64,000 nt of DNA from CAYYMH01 sp964472785 (lineage in GTDB: Bacteria > Zhuqueibacterota > Zhuqueibacteria > Thermofontimicrobiales > Thermofontimicrobiaceae), in contig CAYYMH010000001.1 of the NCBI GenBank assembly GCA_964472785.1, positions 222,930-286,929 of the forward strand, read 5' to 3'. The notes below the pieces were generated by a model. The model searched no databases. It had not been told where the DNA came from and was given only the letters and a program-made list of their open reading frames with translations. Within the stretch, counting starts at the first letter, position 1; each line of letters begins with the position of its first letter. Shown one piece after another: positions 25,938 through 35,229 of this stretch. The position numbers and the translations under genes were made by a program.

Positions 25938-27095
25938 ATGACTTCAAAGCAGCGATTTATTAAAGCACTTAACCGCGAGAAACCAGACCGCCTGCCAGTA
26001 ACAACGCATCATGTAATGAAATATTTTCTCGATAACTACATGGACGGCACCTCGACGGATGAGTTTTTTGATTATTTCGGAATGGATGCCATTAAATGGT
26101 GTCTGCCCATTAAGCCTGATGAAAAGCAGGGGGCTTATTTTGATCCGGAACATTCCGGATCAGACCATTGGGAAGGTCGGCGTGTGATTTCTGATCACTG
26201 GCAAATTCGATCTCAGAAGATTGCTGAATCTCCTTTTTTAACAGAACGCTATGAAATCATCACACCCGAAAAAACGCTCACCATGGTGCTGCAATCCAAT
26301 GAACAGACGTCGTGGATTAAAGAGTACTTAATTAAAGAAAAAGCAAAAATTGAGCTGATTGAAAGATTTGCTCCGACCCTGCTCTGTGATACAGATACAG
26401 TGAATCAAATTAGCGCTGATTTCGGAGAGCGCGGCATTGTCCGTGGACATATTATTTGCGCTGACATTTACGGACAACCTGGCTGCTGGCAGGATGCGTG
26501 CTGTTTGTTCGGCACCGAAAATATGATTCTTCAAACGTATGATGATCCCGGTTGGGTTCATGAATTTTTGAAAATTCTCCAGCATCGCAAGCTGAAATAT
26601 ATTCGTTCGCTGAAAGGGGCAAAATATGATCTTATGGAGCTTGGCGGAGGGGATGCCTCCAGCACGGTCATTTCTCCGAAAATATTCAACAATTTTGTCG
26701 CACCCTACGATGCGGAATTAATCGAAGCCGCGCACCAGTCAAATCAGCGAATTGTCTATCACACCTGCGGTGGTATGATGCCGATTTTAAAAGACATTGC
26801 GGCAATGATGCCTGACGCGATGGAGACCTTTACCCCGAAAGAGATGGGAGGAGATGTCAATTTAGCTGAAGCCAAAAAACAGATCGGCGATCAGGTCTGT
26901 ATGATCGGCGGATTCGATCAGTTTCATTATTTTCAAAAATGTTCTCCCGAAAAAACCAGAGCAGCGGTTCGACGATGCTTCCGTGATGCCGGTGAAAATG
27001 GAGGCTATATCCTTTGCCCCTCGGATCATTTCTTTGACGCGGATGTTGAGCTGATTGAGGCGTATGTGGATGAAGCTAAAAAATGTCGGTATTGA
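25938..27095 (+). CDS. Uroporphyrinogen decarboxylase-superfamily protein (corrinoid methyltransferase-like)
   Basis: A 385-residue protein starting TSKQRFIKALNREKPDRLPV, the usual opening of the URO-D/MtaA/CmuA superfamily. The barrel includes ELGGGDASSTVISPKIF and, near residue 275, VYHTCGGMM, which matches the H-x-C zinc motif of MtaA-type methylcobamide:thiol methyltransferases rather than true HemE. No corrinoid protein gene is adjacent, so the methyl donor system cannot be named. It lies 43 bases after the efflux locus but has no visible link to it. The ribosome binding site is weak. Confidence 0.85.
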   Translation: MTSKQRFIKALNREKPDRLPVTTHHVMKYFLDNYMDGTSTDEFFDYFGMDAIKWCLPIKPDEKQGAYFDPEHSGSDHWEGRRVISDHWQIRSQKIAESPFLTERYEIITPEKTLTMVLQSNEQTSWIKEYLIKEKAKIELIERFAPTLLCDTDTVNQISADFGERGIVRGHIICADIYGQPGCWQDACCLFGTENMILQTYDDPGWVHEFLKILQHRKLKYIRSLKGAKYDLMELGGGDASSTVISPKIFNNFVAPYDAELIEAAHQSNQRIVYHTCGGMMPILKDIAAMMPDAMETFTPKEMGGDVNLAEAKKQIGDQVCMIGGFDQFHYFQKCSPEKTRAAVRRCFRDAGENGGYILCPSDHFFDADVELIEAYVDEAKKCRY

Positions 27096-27111
27096 AAAAA
27101 CCTTTACGTTG

Positions 27112-27246
27112 AAGCAGGGTATGTTCTCTACCGGCAGCCACTCGGTTCAATTTGATGCGGGAGATGAATTGTCCAGCGGAATTTATTTTTGCCGATTAAC
27201 TACACAGAAGTTTTCGCAGACCATTAAAATGACGCTGATAAAATAG
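27112..27246 (+). pseudogene. Orphan type IX secretion sorting-domain tail
   Basis: The translated text FDAGDELSSGIYFCRLTTQK followed by FSQTIKMTLIK and a stop is the last 40 residues of a T9SS C-terminal sorting domain (compare SGIYLYRLMAGEQ and MILMK at the end of the intact protein at 33530-35026). No export signal or body precedes it; upstream the frame runs into the end of the URO-D-family gene in another phase. It is best read as the remnant of a deleted secreted-protein gene. Confidence 0.6.
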
Positions 27247-27283
27247 TATCAAATGAGCGTATGATAAATTAAAGAAAAAATTC

Positions 27284-27343
27284 TTGACAGGATAACAGGA
27301 TTTACTTAATAACTTTATCCAGTTTATCTTGTTATCTTGTCAA
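27284..27343. repeat. Hairpin repeat (TTGACAGGATAACAGGAT family)
   Basis: TTGACAGGATAACAGGAT (27284-27301) and ATCTTGTTATCTTGTCAA (27326-27343) are inverted copies with two mismatches that can form G-U pairs. The HAD gene starts four bases after the element. It may act as a stabilising or attenuating hairpin, but lacks a terminator U-tract. Confidence 0.6.
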
Positions 27344-27346
27344 AAA

Positions 27347-28732
27347 ATGATTAATCAAAAAACCTTTGAAATCATGAAAAAATTTATTCAACAAAATGAA
27401 GCAGAGCAATATGTCAGTAAACTGGGCAAAGAATTCGCCGTTGTGAAAAATCCGGATTATATTCATCCACCCTTCGAGCTGTATCCGTTAGCGCCAAAAA
27501 TTACTCAACCTCTGGATAATTTAGCCGCCGTCGTCATGGATATGGATGGTACTACGACGACCACAGAACCGTTGTGCATTCATTCGCTCGAATTTATGGT
27601 TCGCCGGATTACGGATCGAATATCTGATGTTGATTGGCAGGGGCTCAATCCTGAACGGGACTACCCGTTTATTATCGGAAACAGTACCACCAAACATGTC
27701 GAATATTTAATTGAAACCTATCAGCAATTTATCCGACAAAAAGCATTGAAACTCGCTTATTTACAATCGGCGATTTGGTTTTTGACGAACGGACAAGATG
27801 AAAAGAGGATAGCTGAAGTCAAACAAAATCTTATCAATCTGGGTGGCGGTTCCATTCTTCACGATGAGAAGCTTACTCTGTTCATTGAACGTCATTCCGC
27901 TTCGGAGAGTGACTTGATTGAGGTGGCTTCGCATCTGTTTGAAAAATATGGAGACCAGTTGCAGATAAATTCATTCAACGATTACGTTCGTGCGGCAATT
28001 GATATTTACTATCAACGGTACCATCAAATTTTGGGAGCGATCCGGCAGGGTAAAAGCGAAGCCCTGGCGCCGAAACTATTAAAAAATAAAACAGCCCATT
28101 TAATCGAGCCAATGCCCGGAATTGGATTTTTCTTGGCGTTAACAAAAGGCTGGTTAGGAGAGGATACCGGACGGTTACTGTCAAGCGTTTTTGATCAATA
28201 TCCATCTTTAATCGATCATAAAAATGTTGATCAAGTTCGAAAACAGATCATTCAATTAGGATTGCGGTTCAAAGAACAACCGTTAAAAATAGCAGTCGTT
28301 ACCTCCTCAATTTTGTATGAAGCACAAATTGTGATGACCGAGGTGTTTCGGGTATTAAAAAAACAGATTGAAAACTGGGACATCTCCAATGATCGGCGTT
28401 GGGAAATCGCTGAAAAATTTTCCAGTTATGAAAACGTGTACGATGCGCTCATCACGGCTTCCGACTCCAATGAGATTCGGCTAAAACCGCATCGTGATTT
28501 ATACAGTATCGCCCTGCATCAATTGGGAATTCCGCGAGAAAAATTCAATCAAGTGGTCGGATTTGAAGACAGCGAAAGCGGCACAATTGCAATACGCGCT
28601 GCAGGAATTGGTTTGTGTGTCGCCGTTCCATTCACTGATACCCAGCATCACGACTTAAGCGCAGCGAGCTTTGTTCTCGAAAATGGCATTCCCGAAGCTT
28701 TATTGAAGTATAATTTATTTTTAAAGGGATAA
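27347..28732 (+). CDS. HAD-superfamily phosphatase (beta-phosphoglucomutase-like)
   Basis: About 461 residues, much longer than a plain HAD phosphatase. Motif I is MDMDGTTTTTEP with the nucleophile in DMDGT; motif II is VVTSS; the lysine is in IRLKPHRDLY; motif IV is GFEDSESGTIAIRAAG. The long insert between motifs I and II (about residues 75-320) is a helical cap of unknown specificity. Start choice is open: TTG at 27329 lies in the hairpin repeat, while ATG at 27347 and ATG at 27374 (MKKFIQQNEAEQY) both lack a clear ribosome binding site. The stop overlaps the next start (TAATG), so it is translationally coupled to the GH38 gene and probably acts on a phosphorylated sugar from it. Confidence 0.85.
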   Translation: MINQKTFEIMKKFIQQNEAEQYVSKLGKEFAVVKNPDYIHPPFELYPLAPKITQPLDNLAAVVMDMDGTTTTTEPLCIHSLEFMVRRITDRISDVDWQGLNPERDYPFIIGNSTTKHVEYLIETYQQFIRQKALKLAYLQSAIWFLTNGQDEKRIAEVKQNLINLGGGSILHDEKLTLFIERHSASESDLIEVASHLFEKYGDQLQINSFNDYVRAAIDIYYQRYHQILGAIRQGKSEALAPKLLKNKTAHLIEPMPGIGFFLALTKGWLGEDTGRLLSSVFDQYPSLIDHKNVDQVRKQIIQLGLRFKEQPLKIAVVTSSILYEAQIVMTEVFRVLKKQIENWDISNDRRWEIAEKFSSYENVYDALITASDSNEIRLKPHRDLYSIALHQLGIPREKFNQVVGFEDSESGTIAIRAAGIGLCVAVPFTDTQHHDLSAASFVLENGIPEALLKYNLFLKG

Positions 28733-31515
28733 TGAAGAAAAAGAAAAGAATATTTCACGTCATTTCAAATACGCATTGGGACCGGGAATGGCGGTTTCCG
28801 TTTCAAAAAAACCGGCAGATGCTGGTGGAGATGATCGACCGGCTACTGGAGATTTTGCAGAAAGAACCGGAATATCGCGCATTTCATCTCGACAGTCAAG
28901 CTATTGTTTTGGAGGATTATCTGGCGATTCGTCCTGACAAAAAAGAGTTGATCAAGAAATTTGTTCGGGAAAAACGGCTGCTCATCGGTCCGTGGTTTAT
29001 TTTACCGGACGAGTTTCAGGTGGGCGGAGAGTCCTTGATTCGGAATTTGTTGCTGGGACATAAAATTTGCGCTGAATTCGGTCATATCATGAAAGTGGGA
29101 TACTCGCCATTTTCATGGGGACAGATTTCACAATTGCCGCAAATTTATACCGGATTTGGTATCGACGTGGTGATGTTTTACCGGGGTGTCAACAGCCTGG
29201 ACAGCCCAAAGGCGGAATTTATTTGGGAGGGAGCAGATGGCACACGCGTTTTGACCTCCCGGTTTTCAACGATGCCGCGTTATAATTTTTATTTTTATAT
29301 TTACAGGCCAGTGATTCATAATGAACAATTTTCCGATATCGAATACAAATGGAGCAGAGGGGGAGCCCCCTTTCATTTTTCGGACGCTGAATTGAAAGAT
29401 GAGGATTACTCAATTATCGATCCGGTGGTCGAATATTATACGGAGAATTTGAAACCTTCGATTGAAAAGATCATCGCGGATCAGGCAGACGATTTTACCA
29501 CCTCCCATATTTTTTGGGCGGAAGGACACGATTCCAGCGGCCCGCATATCAAGACAGTTCAAATTATAAGGGACGCAAACCAAATTTTAGCAGAGGATGA
29601 AGTCGTCCACAGCACACTGGAAGACTACGCAAACGCCTTGAAAAATAATGTCAACGAATCAGAATTGAGTCTGGTGAAAGGTGAACAGCGCAGTGCTCAA
29701 TTTGACAATCGTTCCGGAAATCTGTACGGGTACACCACCTCTGCCCGCATGTACGTCAAACAGGAAAATTTTACTACCGAAAAATGGCTTCAGTTTTACG
29801 CTGAGCCGTTCAATGCCATCGCCCATTTGCTTGGATTAAACATTAATGATCGGTATTTGGATATTGCCTGGCATTTACTGCTGCAGAATTCGGCGCATGA
29901 TTCGATCGGTGGGTGTAGCCTTGACGAGATTCATGTTGATATGATGAATCGTTATAAACAGAGTCAGGAAATTTCCCGTGGCGTTTTTTCCAGGGCGTGC
30001 AAGCATCTGGCGAAGCAAATCGATTTGACAAAATATCCGCCGGATAGTATTCACCTGATTGCCGTAAATCCGAATACGTTTTCAAGAAACGAAGTGGTCG
30101 AAGCGTTCATCGATGTGCCTGCTAATATGGATCTGCAAGAAATCGAAATAAGAGAGAGGGGCGGCAAGACCGTACCTGTTCAAATAGTTGAAAAAGTGGA
30201 CAGCCAACCGGTTGTTGAGCAGATGATCGACCGACCGATGTTTTTTCAGATGAAGCGATACCGTTGTTTCCTGCAGGCTGATGAAATTCCTGCAATGGGG
30301 TATAAATCGTTTCACTTCCAACCGACAAAAAAGGTGACACATAAAATCAAACAAATCGGAAGAGTTGAGAACGGTTTGCATGTTTTGGAAAATGAATTTC
30401 TGAAAATTACCGTTAACAAAAACGGTTCGCTCAATGTTTTGGATAAAGTTCAAAAAAAGGAATATCGTGACATCGGTTACTTTTATGATGAGGGAGAGGC
30501 AGGTCACGCGTGGATGCACGAGCCGGTGGAACCATTTTTAAATACATTAGACGAAGCGCCGAAGATTGAATTTGAGCTCAACGGTCCATTGGTTGCTGTT
30601 TGCCGCATCAGCTATCAGTTTCTGATTCCGAAAAATTTGGCCGATCGAAAGCAAAATGTTAGTAATACAGTGATGCCTATTGAATTAAAAATGACTTTAA
30701 AGAAAAATGCGAGACGGGTTGAGTTTGACATTAGGCTGGATAATCCGGCAGAGGATCATCGATTGAGAATGATGTTTCCCACAGGGATAGCAGCGAAATA
30801 TTCTTACGGTGAAGGTCAATTTGATGTGGTAAAACGATCAACGGACCGACCCGATACCGGCGACTGGGTCGAGCAGCCCATGTATGATTTCCCAATGCAT
30901 CATTTCGTTGACGTCACTGACGACCAGCAGGGTGCTGCCGTGCTCGTGGACGGCTTAAAGGAATATGAAGTTTCGGATGACGAGCGAACTACGCTTGCAA
31001 TCACGTTATTTCGGGCGTTTAAATATGTGATTCAGCCCAGCTCAAAACAGGATTATGCGCATCAAAAAGGATCTCAGTGTCTTGGTAAGCATGCTTATCG
31101 TCTGGCATTTTATCCCCACGCTGGTAACTGGGAGCAAGGTAATGTTTATTCGGAAGCCTTGCGATTTAACAAAGCAGTACGTTTATTCCAGATTGGTAGA
31201 ACTGCCGGTCATTTGCCGGAAGATGTGTCTTTATTAAGAGTTGAGCCGGATAATTTGATCTTTAGCTGTTTAAAGCAGCCTCAAGCGAATAAAGCCCGTT
31301 CCTTCATTCTTCGCTTATACAATCCGACCGAAGGCGATATTGACGGCAAGGTAAGGTCATTTTTTAATGTCAACGCTGTCAGGCAGGTCACTTTGGAAGA
31401 GAACTTTGTTCAGGATGTCCCGCTGAAAAATCAGACAAGCTTCCAATTCCAGGTCAAGACTAAAAAAATAATCACGTTTTTAATTGAATTTGAAAACCAT
31501 TCATTCGAGCGCTAA
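28732..31515 (+). CDS. Glycoside hydrolase family 38 (alpha-mannosidase-like) with altered nucleophile site
   Basis: A 927-residue cytoplasmic protein (no signal peptide). Zinc ligands of the GH38 active site are visible as SNTHWDREW (His15, Asp17) and NSAHDSIGGC (His389). The family's nucleophile segment, usually P-D-S-F-G, reads YSPFSWGQ, which puts Phe127 where the nucleophile and zinc-ligand Asp should be. The rest follows GH38 order: middle three-helix bundle (about 300-400) and C-terminal beta-sandwiches (about 500-927). The family removes alpha-mannose units; MngB-type members act on cytoplasmic, phosphorylated mannosides, which would fit the coupled phosphatase. Whether this one is catalytic or belongs to a branch with another nucleophile is uncertain. 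Confidence 0.87.
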   Translation: MKKKKRIFHVISNTHWDREWRFPFQKNRQMLVEMIDRLLEILQKEPEYRAFHLDSQAIVLEDYLAIRPDKKELIKKFVREKRLLIGPWFILPDEFQVGGESLIRNLLLGHKICAEFGHIMKVGYSPFSWGQISQLPQIYTGFGIDVVMFYRGVNSLDSPKAEFIWEGADGTRVLTSRFSTMPRYNFYFYIYRPVIHNEQFSDIEYKWSRGGAPFHFSDAELKDEDYSIIDPVVEYYTENLKPSIEKIIADQADDFTTSHIFWAEGHDSSGPHIKTVQIIRDANQILAEDEVVHSTLEDYANALKNNVNESELSLVKGEQRSAQFDNRSGNLYGYTTSARMYVKQENFTTEKWLQFYAEPFNAIAHLLGLNINDRYLDIAWHLLLQNSAHDSIGGCSLDEIHVDMMNRYKQSQEISRGVFSRACKHLAKQIDLTKYPPDSIHLIAVNPNTFSRNEVVEAFIDVPANMDLQEIEIRERGGKTVPVQIVEKVDSQPVVEQMIDRPMFFQMKRYRCFLQADEIPAMGYKSFHFQPTKKVTHKIKQIGRVENGLHVLENEFLKITVNKNGSLNVLDKVQKKEYRDIGYFYDEGEAGHAWMHEPVEPFLNTLDEAPKIEFELNGPLVAVCRISYQFLIPKNLADRKQNVSNTVMPIELKMTLKKNARRVEFDIRLDNPAEDHRLRMMFPTGIAAKYSYGEGQFDVVKRSTDRPDTGDWVEQPMYDFPMHHFVDVTDDQQGAAVLVDGLKEYEVSDDERTTLAITLFRAFKYVIQPSSKQDYAHQKGSQCLGKHAYRLAFYPHAGNWEQGNVYSEALRFNKAVRLFQIGRTAGHLPEDVSLLRVEPDNLIFSCLKQPQANKARSFILRLYNPTEGDIDGKVRSFFNVNAVRQVTLEENFVQDVPLKNQTSFQFQVKTKKIITFLIEFENHSFER

Positions 31516-31892
31516 AATTTTCGCCCTCTTCGTTTTTGGTGGGTTTTCTTTAATCCGATAGCAGATTCCCTCCCGTCGCAAATACCATCCCCATTGCGAT
31601 CGATAAACTTGTCTTTTTCTCCTTTATTCATCCCCTTTCCTTTCATCGTTTTTGCTGCGATGCGGTCATCGATACCGTCGGCGTTTTTGTCAACAAATCC
31701 TTCCAGTTTGTTTTCCTTGTATTTGGGAATGGCTTCTTTTTTTTCATCTTTGACAGACTTTAGTACTGAATCTGATTTCTGAATAGCCACATCTCCCTTT
31801 TTCTTCGTTTTTATGGAATCCGGTTTCTGTGCTAAAGCAAATGAGGCAAAGACGAATAATACCATAACTATTTTTAAAATATACTTGTTCAT
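31512..31892 (-). CDS. Small exported protein with calcium-binding-like loops
   Basis: A 126-residue protein with a signal peptide (hydrophobic core about 5-20, ending LAQ). It has two loops of the EF-hand/thrombospondin-3 type, VDKNADGIDDR and IDRNGDGICDGRE, separated by a basic segment, and a very basic C-terminus (KKTHQKRRGRK). It resembles the protein at 35230-35724 in layout. TGAGGA precedes the ATG. The 3' end overlaps the GH38 gene tail to tail by four bases. Function unknown; calcium binding is inferred from the DxNxDGxxD loops. Confidence 0.8.
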   Translation of the reverse strand: MNKYILKIVMVLFVFASFALAQKPDSIKTKKKGDVAIQKSDSVLKSVKDEKKEAIPKYKENKLEGFVDKNADGIDDRIAAKTMKGKGMNKGEKDKFIDRNGDGICDGRESAIGLKKTHQKRRGRKF

Positions 31893-32081
31893 GAAAAATC
31901 CTCAGGAATTTTATATTACTCTTTTTTCTACATTGATAATATTTATAATATCGATAGATTGATGATCATTGTCCGATGCTAACTTTCGAGTATTGTCATT
32001 AAATAATTAAAAAAAGAAATTTTTAAAAGATCGAAAATGAAATCCGGCTTTTTTTTGACACTTTTTAAACTCTTCCCTATT

Positions 32082-33326
32082 TTAGAATTGTAATTCAAAT
32101 CCTGCTGAAATGTGGCTTGTTTGGTATTCATACCAGTAACTGTTGGATTGGTTATCAATCCATTGATAATTTATATTAAAAGTCAATATCGTTCCATTGA
32201 AAGTACTGATACCAAAATCTTTTGCTAAAGATGCAAATATTGTTTTATATTTGTCATTTCGAAATGTTGTGTCTGAATAATTTTCTTCGTTCTCATATAT
32301 TCCTTCGGACGAATAATTTTTATCAGCGTAATAGGCTGTTAATTTGAACATCATGCTCCCGGGTAAAATTTTTGTCAGCTCAAAATTGTACGAATGACTC
32401 TCATAGCCCATCGGATCGTTGAATATTCCTGACTCCTGATTATAGATATCTGCAAGGCCCGACACAAATCGATCACTGCCAGTAAGTAAGTGACGATTGT
32501 GATATTGAATGGCGATTCCGGTGGTTGGCGTGATGGATTGAGCGAGACGCGCCCAGAGTGATAATTGGGTGACGCTCGAATTTTCCAGATCAACATAGGA
32601 GTTCGGTGCGACTTGTCCTCCGTTTTCAAAGTTCCGGTATCCTCTGCCTCCTCTATTATTTCCGTGTTTTCCATTTCCGTTTAGGGTAGAAGATGTCATT
32701 GATGACTTAGATAATGTCGTTACGTTGGAATCAGCGATGAATTCTACTGTCGGATCGGTATTCATATAATTTTTTAAATCAAAACTTAAACCTGATATTA
32801 AAGTCGTTCGCGTTGGGAACGTTTTTTGAACACGGACTGAGGCGTTAAACTTGGTATTATTCAGCTCAGACAATTGATCGTAAAAATTAAATTGAATCCG
32901 CCCATAGAGGTAAGTTGACAAACCTCCAAATATGAGTCGATGACGAAGATAGGCGTCCAATTCTTTATAATCGAAAATATCGAAATCAGCTTTGTTTATT
33001 TGCTGCTCACCATAAATGCCCCAGCCCGTTGTGTCCGAACCACCTACTACAGCCATCTGATGCCAGTAGTAATTACGTTCCGAAATATCAGTAAAATGTG
33101 AATAATTACCATAATAGCCAAGCATTAATTTCTCAAAAGATTTTTCCGCTCCAATGTGAAAATTCGAAATCCAGCTCTCTTCACCATTCGGTAACCGAAG
33201 TGGGTTATTATTATATTCCTGATGATAGCTGATCCGAAAATCCAATTGTGCATTACTTTGCCTAAAAGTAAGCACAGTTGTTGTTAACACAATTAAAATT
33301 ATAAAATACTTTTTCAAATTCGACAT
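32082..33326 (-). CDS. Outer membrane beta-barrel protein, unknown family
   Basis: The preferred start at 33326 (MSNLKKYFIILIVLTT) has GGAG nine bases upstream and begins directly with a signal peptide ending SNAQ; the frame is open to an ATG at 33422, but that would put 32 hydrophilic residues before the signal. The mature 390 residues alternate in polar/aromatic strands (many Tyr, Asn, Thr) and end in a strand closing with Phe (SAGFELQF), the usual signature of barrel insertion by BamA. I cannot name the family. Lying between two calcium-loop proteins and beside a T9SS substrate, it probably belongs to a surface-protein unit. Confidence 0.75.
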   Translation of the reverse strand: MSNLKKYFIILIVLTTTVLTFRQSNAQLDFRISYHQEYNNNPLRLPNGEESWISNFHIGAEKSFEKLMLGYYGNYSHFTDISERNYYWHQMAVVGGSDTTGWGIYGEQQINKADFDIFDYKELDAYLRHRLIFGGLSTYLYGRIQFNFYDQLSELNNTKFNASVRVQKTFPTRTTLISGLSFDLKNYMNTDPTVEFIADSNVTTLSKSSMTSSTLNGNGKHGNNRGGRGYRNFENGGQVAPNSYVDLENSSVTQLSLWARLAQSITPTTGIAIQYHNRHLLTGSDRFVSGLADIYNQESGIFNDPMGYESHSYNFELTKILPGSMMFKLTAYYADKNYSSEGIYENEENYSDTTFRNDKYKTIFASLAKDFGISTFNGTILTFNINYQWIDNQSNSYWYEYQTSHISAGFELQF

Positions 33327-33485
33327 CTCATCTGTCTCCATATCTATCAGGAATGAAATTTTATTTATACGATATTTTTGTTTTTCAATTTTTCCATCAC
33401 TTTTGTTAAAAAAATAAAACATGGCAAAAAATTATTTTTAGATCATCTTTTGACACGTGTTTGAGAAATACTAAATTATTAAACT

Positions 33486-33520
33486 GGGGCACACATTGAA
33501 TTCAATTCAAGATGTGCCCC
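33486..33520 (-). terminator. Hairpin terminator after the T9SS-sorted protein gene
   Basis: GGGGCACA (33486-33493) pairs with TGTGCCCC (33513-33520), and the stem extends through ATTGAA/TTCAA. It lies ten bases after the minus-strand stop at 33530. The U-tract is weak (GTTTAATAATTT), so termination may be partial. Confidence 0.6.
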
Positions 33521-33529
33521 AAAATCTTT

Positions 33530-35026
33530 TTATTTCATCAAAATCATCCGTTTTGTCTGCATTTGTTCTCCGGCCATTAAGCGATACAGGTAAATACCCG
33601 ACGCCACTGCTCTACCCGCCCGATCCATACCATCCCAACTTATCTGGTACACACCACGGCTTTGAGATTGATTAATTAAGGTGCGGATTTCTTCTCCATT
33701 AATATTGTAAATTTTCAAAGTCACTGGCACGTGGTCTTTATTAATAGAATAAACAATTTCGGTTGTCGGATTGAACGGATTCGGATAATTTTGCATCAGA
33801 CGAAAAACGTTTGGTCGAGAAGTAACATCTCTCTCAACGTTGGTGACGCTTCCGGTTTTAAAAACAGCATAAATAGGCTGAATATCCTGCTGTTCAATAT
33901 AAAATATATTTTTATTCGAGTCAAGCTCAAAATTATCAACATTCATCCATTGTTCCAAATCATTATCCCAGTATTTGAGTGAATACCCATGTTCGAGATT
34001 CGATTTGCGAAGTGGTGTGTTTTCAGTGGTGTCCGGATTTCCGAAATGCAGTGCCAGACGGAGATGCTTGACAAAACGTACCATTCTCCCTTTACCATGG
34101 ACATGTTGACCACCCGGATTTAAAAAATGAAAACGGTAACCAATGAGCGCTGAATCCGGTCTCCCGGGTAAACTGTCCCCAAACATTTGATAAAATTCAC
34201 AAAACACTGAGTCGGGGAACTGGGGACCATGGTGACCGCCACCTCTCATAAAGCCTGGTGGAAATTCAGCCCAGCTTAAACTATCTGATGGACAGTGGAG
34301 GCGTTTTTTACCATTATCATCGCGTTTAATCCAACTTCCTGCCCAGGGTGGGGGACCAGCAGGTTCTCGCCAAAGTGCACCGTCGATTGTATAGACAATT
34401 AGTACTGGCATTTGACCGTTCTCATTTAATCCGCCTTCGATAGTAACCGTTGTTTCCGGTTCGGGGCGACTTACGCCTTCAGGTTGATACCAGAGGGGAC
34501 CAAAATTCAGAAAATAATCCGGTTCGCCGTCATCATTTTCGTCCAAAAAATAATGAACATAAAAATAACTTGAATCAACCAGGACAGTCCCGGTCACGGT
34601 TACAGTTTCCAGTGAATCAGGCCAATCCTGATGGCGCCACCAGTTTTCAACAGCGTCCCGCCAGACGAGATCGTTTATCTCGAATACCATTACTGCTGGT
34701 AATTGGGGAGTAACATGTACAGCACCAACGATGGTAACAGTGTCACCAGCAACAGGTCGCTGAGCTCCGCTTTCGGGTTGATACCAGTCAGGGCCAAAAA
34801 TTAAACGATAGTCTGCGATGCTGTCGTCATCAACATCCAATAAGTACGGGTTTTGTTGGGTTGTGTCAATTAATACAACTCCTTCCAATTCGACTGATTT
34901 CAATGAATCGGGCCAGGCTTTATTACTCTTATGTCTCCAATGATTATTGTCCTGAGCTTGCAGATTAAAGGAAACAAAGATGAGTAAAAGTCCAAAAATT
35001 ATCAAAGTTGTCATTTTTTGTTTCAT
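33530..35026 (-). CDS. T9SS-sorted secreted protein with two internal repeats
   Basis: A 498-residue protein with a signal peptide (1-24, ending LQAQ). Two homologous units follow, about 28-124 and 127-222, each with WPDSL, a V-x-G-V/T-V-L strand, a D-x-D-D-D/G calcium-type loop, an FGP-x-WYQPE motif and an LVWR/ALWR end. Residues 230-400 include Pro/Gly/His-rich text and a second beta domain. The C-terminus (about 405-498) is a type A T9SS sorting domain: FRLMQNYPNPFNPTTEIVYS, then ASGIYLYRLMAG and MILMK. It should be cleaved and anchored or released at the cell surface by the type IX system. GAGGAGGA precedes the ATG. Function of the repeats is unknown. Confidence 0.88.
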   Translation of the reverse strand: MKQKMTTLIIFGLLLIFVSFNLQAQDNNHWRHKSNKAWPDSLKSVELEGVVLIDTTQQNPYLLDVDDDSIADYRLIFGPDWYQPESGAQRPVAGDTVTIVGAVHVTPQLPAVMVFEINDLVWRDAVENWWRHQDWPDSLETVTVTGTVLVDSSYFYVHYFLDENDDGEPDYFLNFGPLWYQPEGVSRPEPETTVTIEGGLNENGQMPVLIVYTIDGALWREPAGPPPWAGSWIKRDDNGKKRLHCPSDSLSWAEFPPGFMRGGGHHGPQFPDSVFCEFYQMFGDSLPGRPDSALIGYRFHFLNPGGQHVHGKGRMVRFVKHLRLALHFGNPDTTENTPLRKSNLEHGYSLKYWDNDLEQWMNVDNFELDSNKNIFYIEQQDIQPIYAVFKTGSVTNVERDVTSRPNVFRLMQNYPNPFNPTTEIVYSINKDHVPVTLKIYNINGEEIRTLINQSQSRGVYQISWDGMDRAGRAVASGIYLYRLMAGEQMQTKRMILMK

Positions 35027-35184
35027 AGTTCGAAGTCCTCCTCGTGAGAGTTATGAAAGTAGTGTTGTGAATTAAATTGTAGATGAATTATCATTGTTGA
35101 AAATATAATGTCACGTATTGGTATTGTTTTTCAAGTAACAGTAAAATTCTAAAAGATATGTATTGGTTAATAGAACAATATTAT

Positions 35185-35212
35185 AGCAGCCCCTGTTTTG
35201 ACAGGAGCTGTT
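35185..35212 (-). terminator. Hairpin after the calcium-loop protein gene
   Basis: Read on the minus strand, AACAGCTCCTGT pairs with ACAGGGGCTGCT (two imperfect pairs) around a four-base loop, 17 bases after the stop at 35230. The following tract is AT-rich but has no long U-run. Confidence 0.5.
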
Positions 35213-35229
35213 ACAATTTTTTGTAATAT

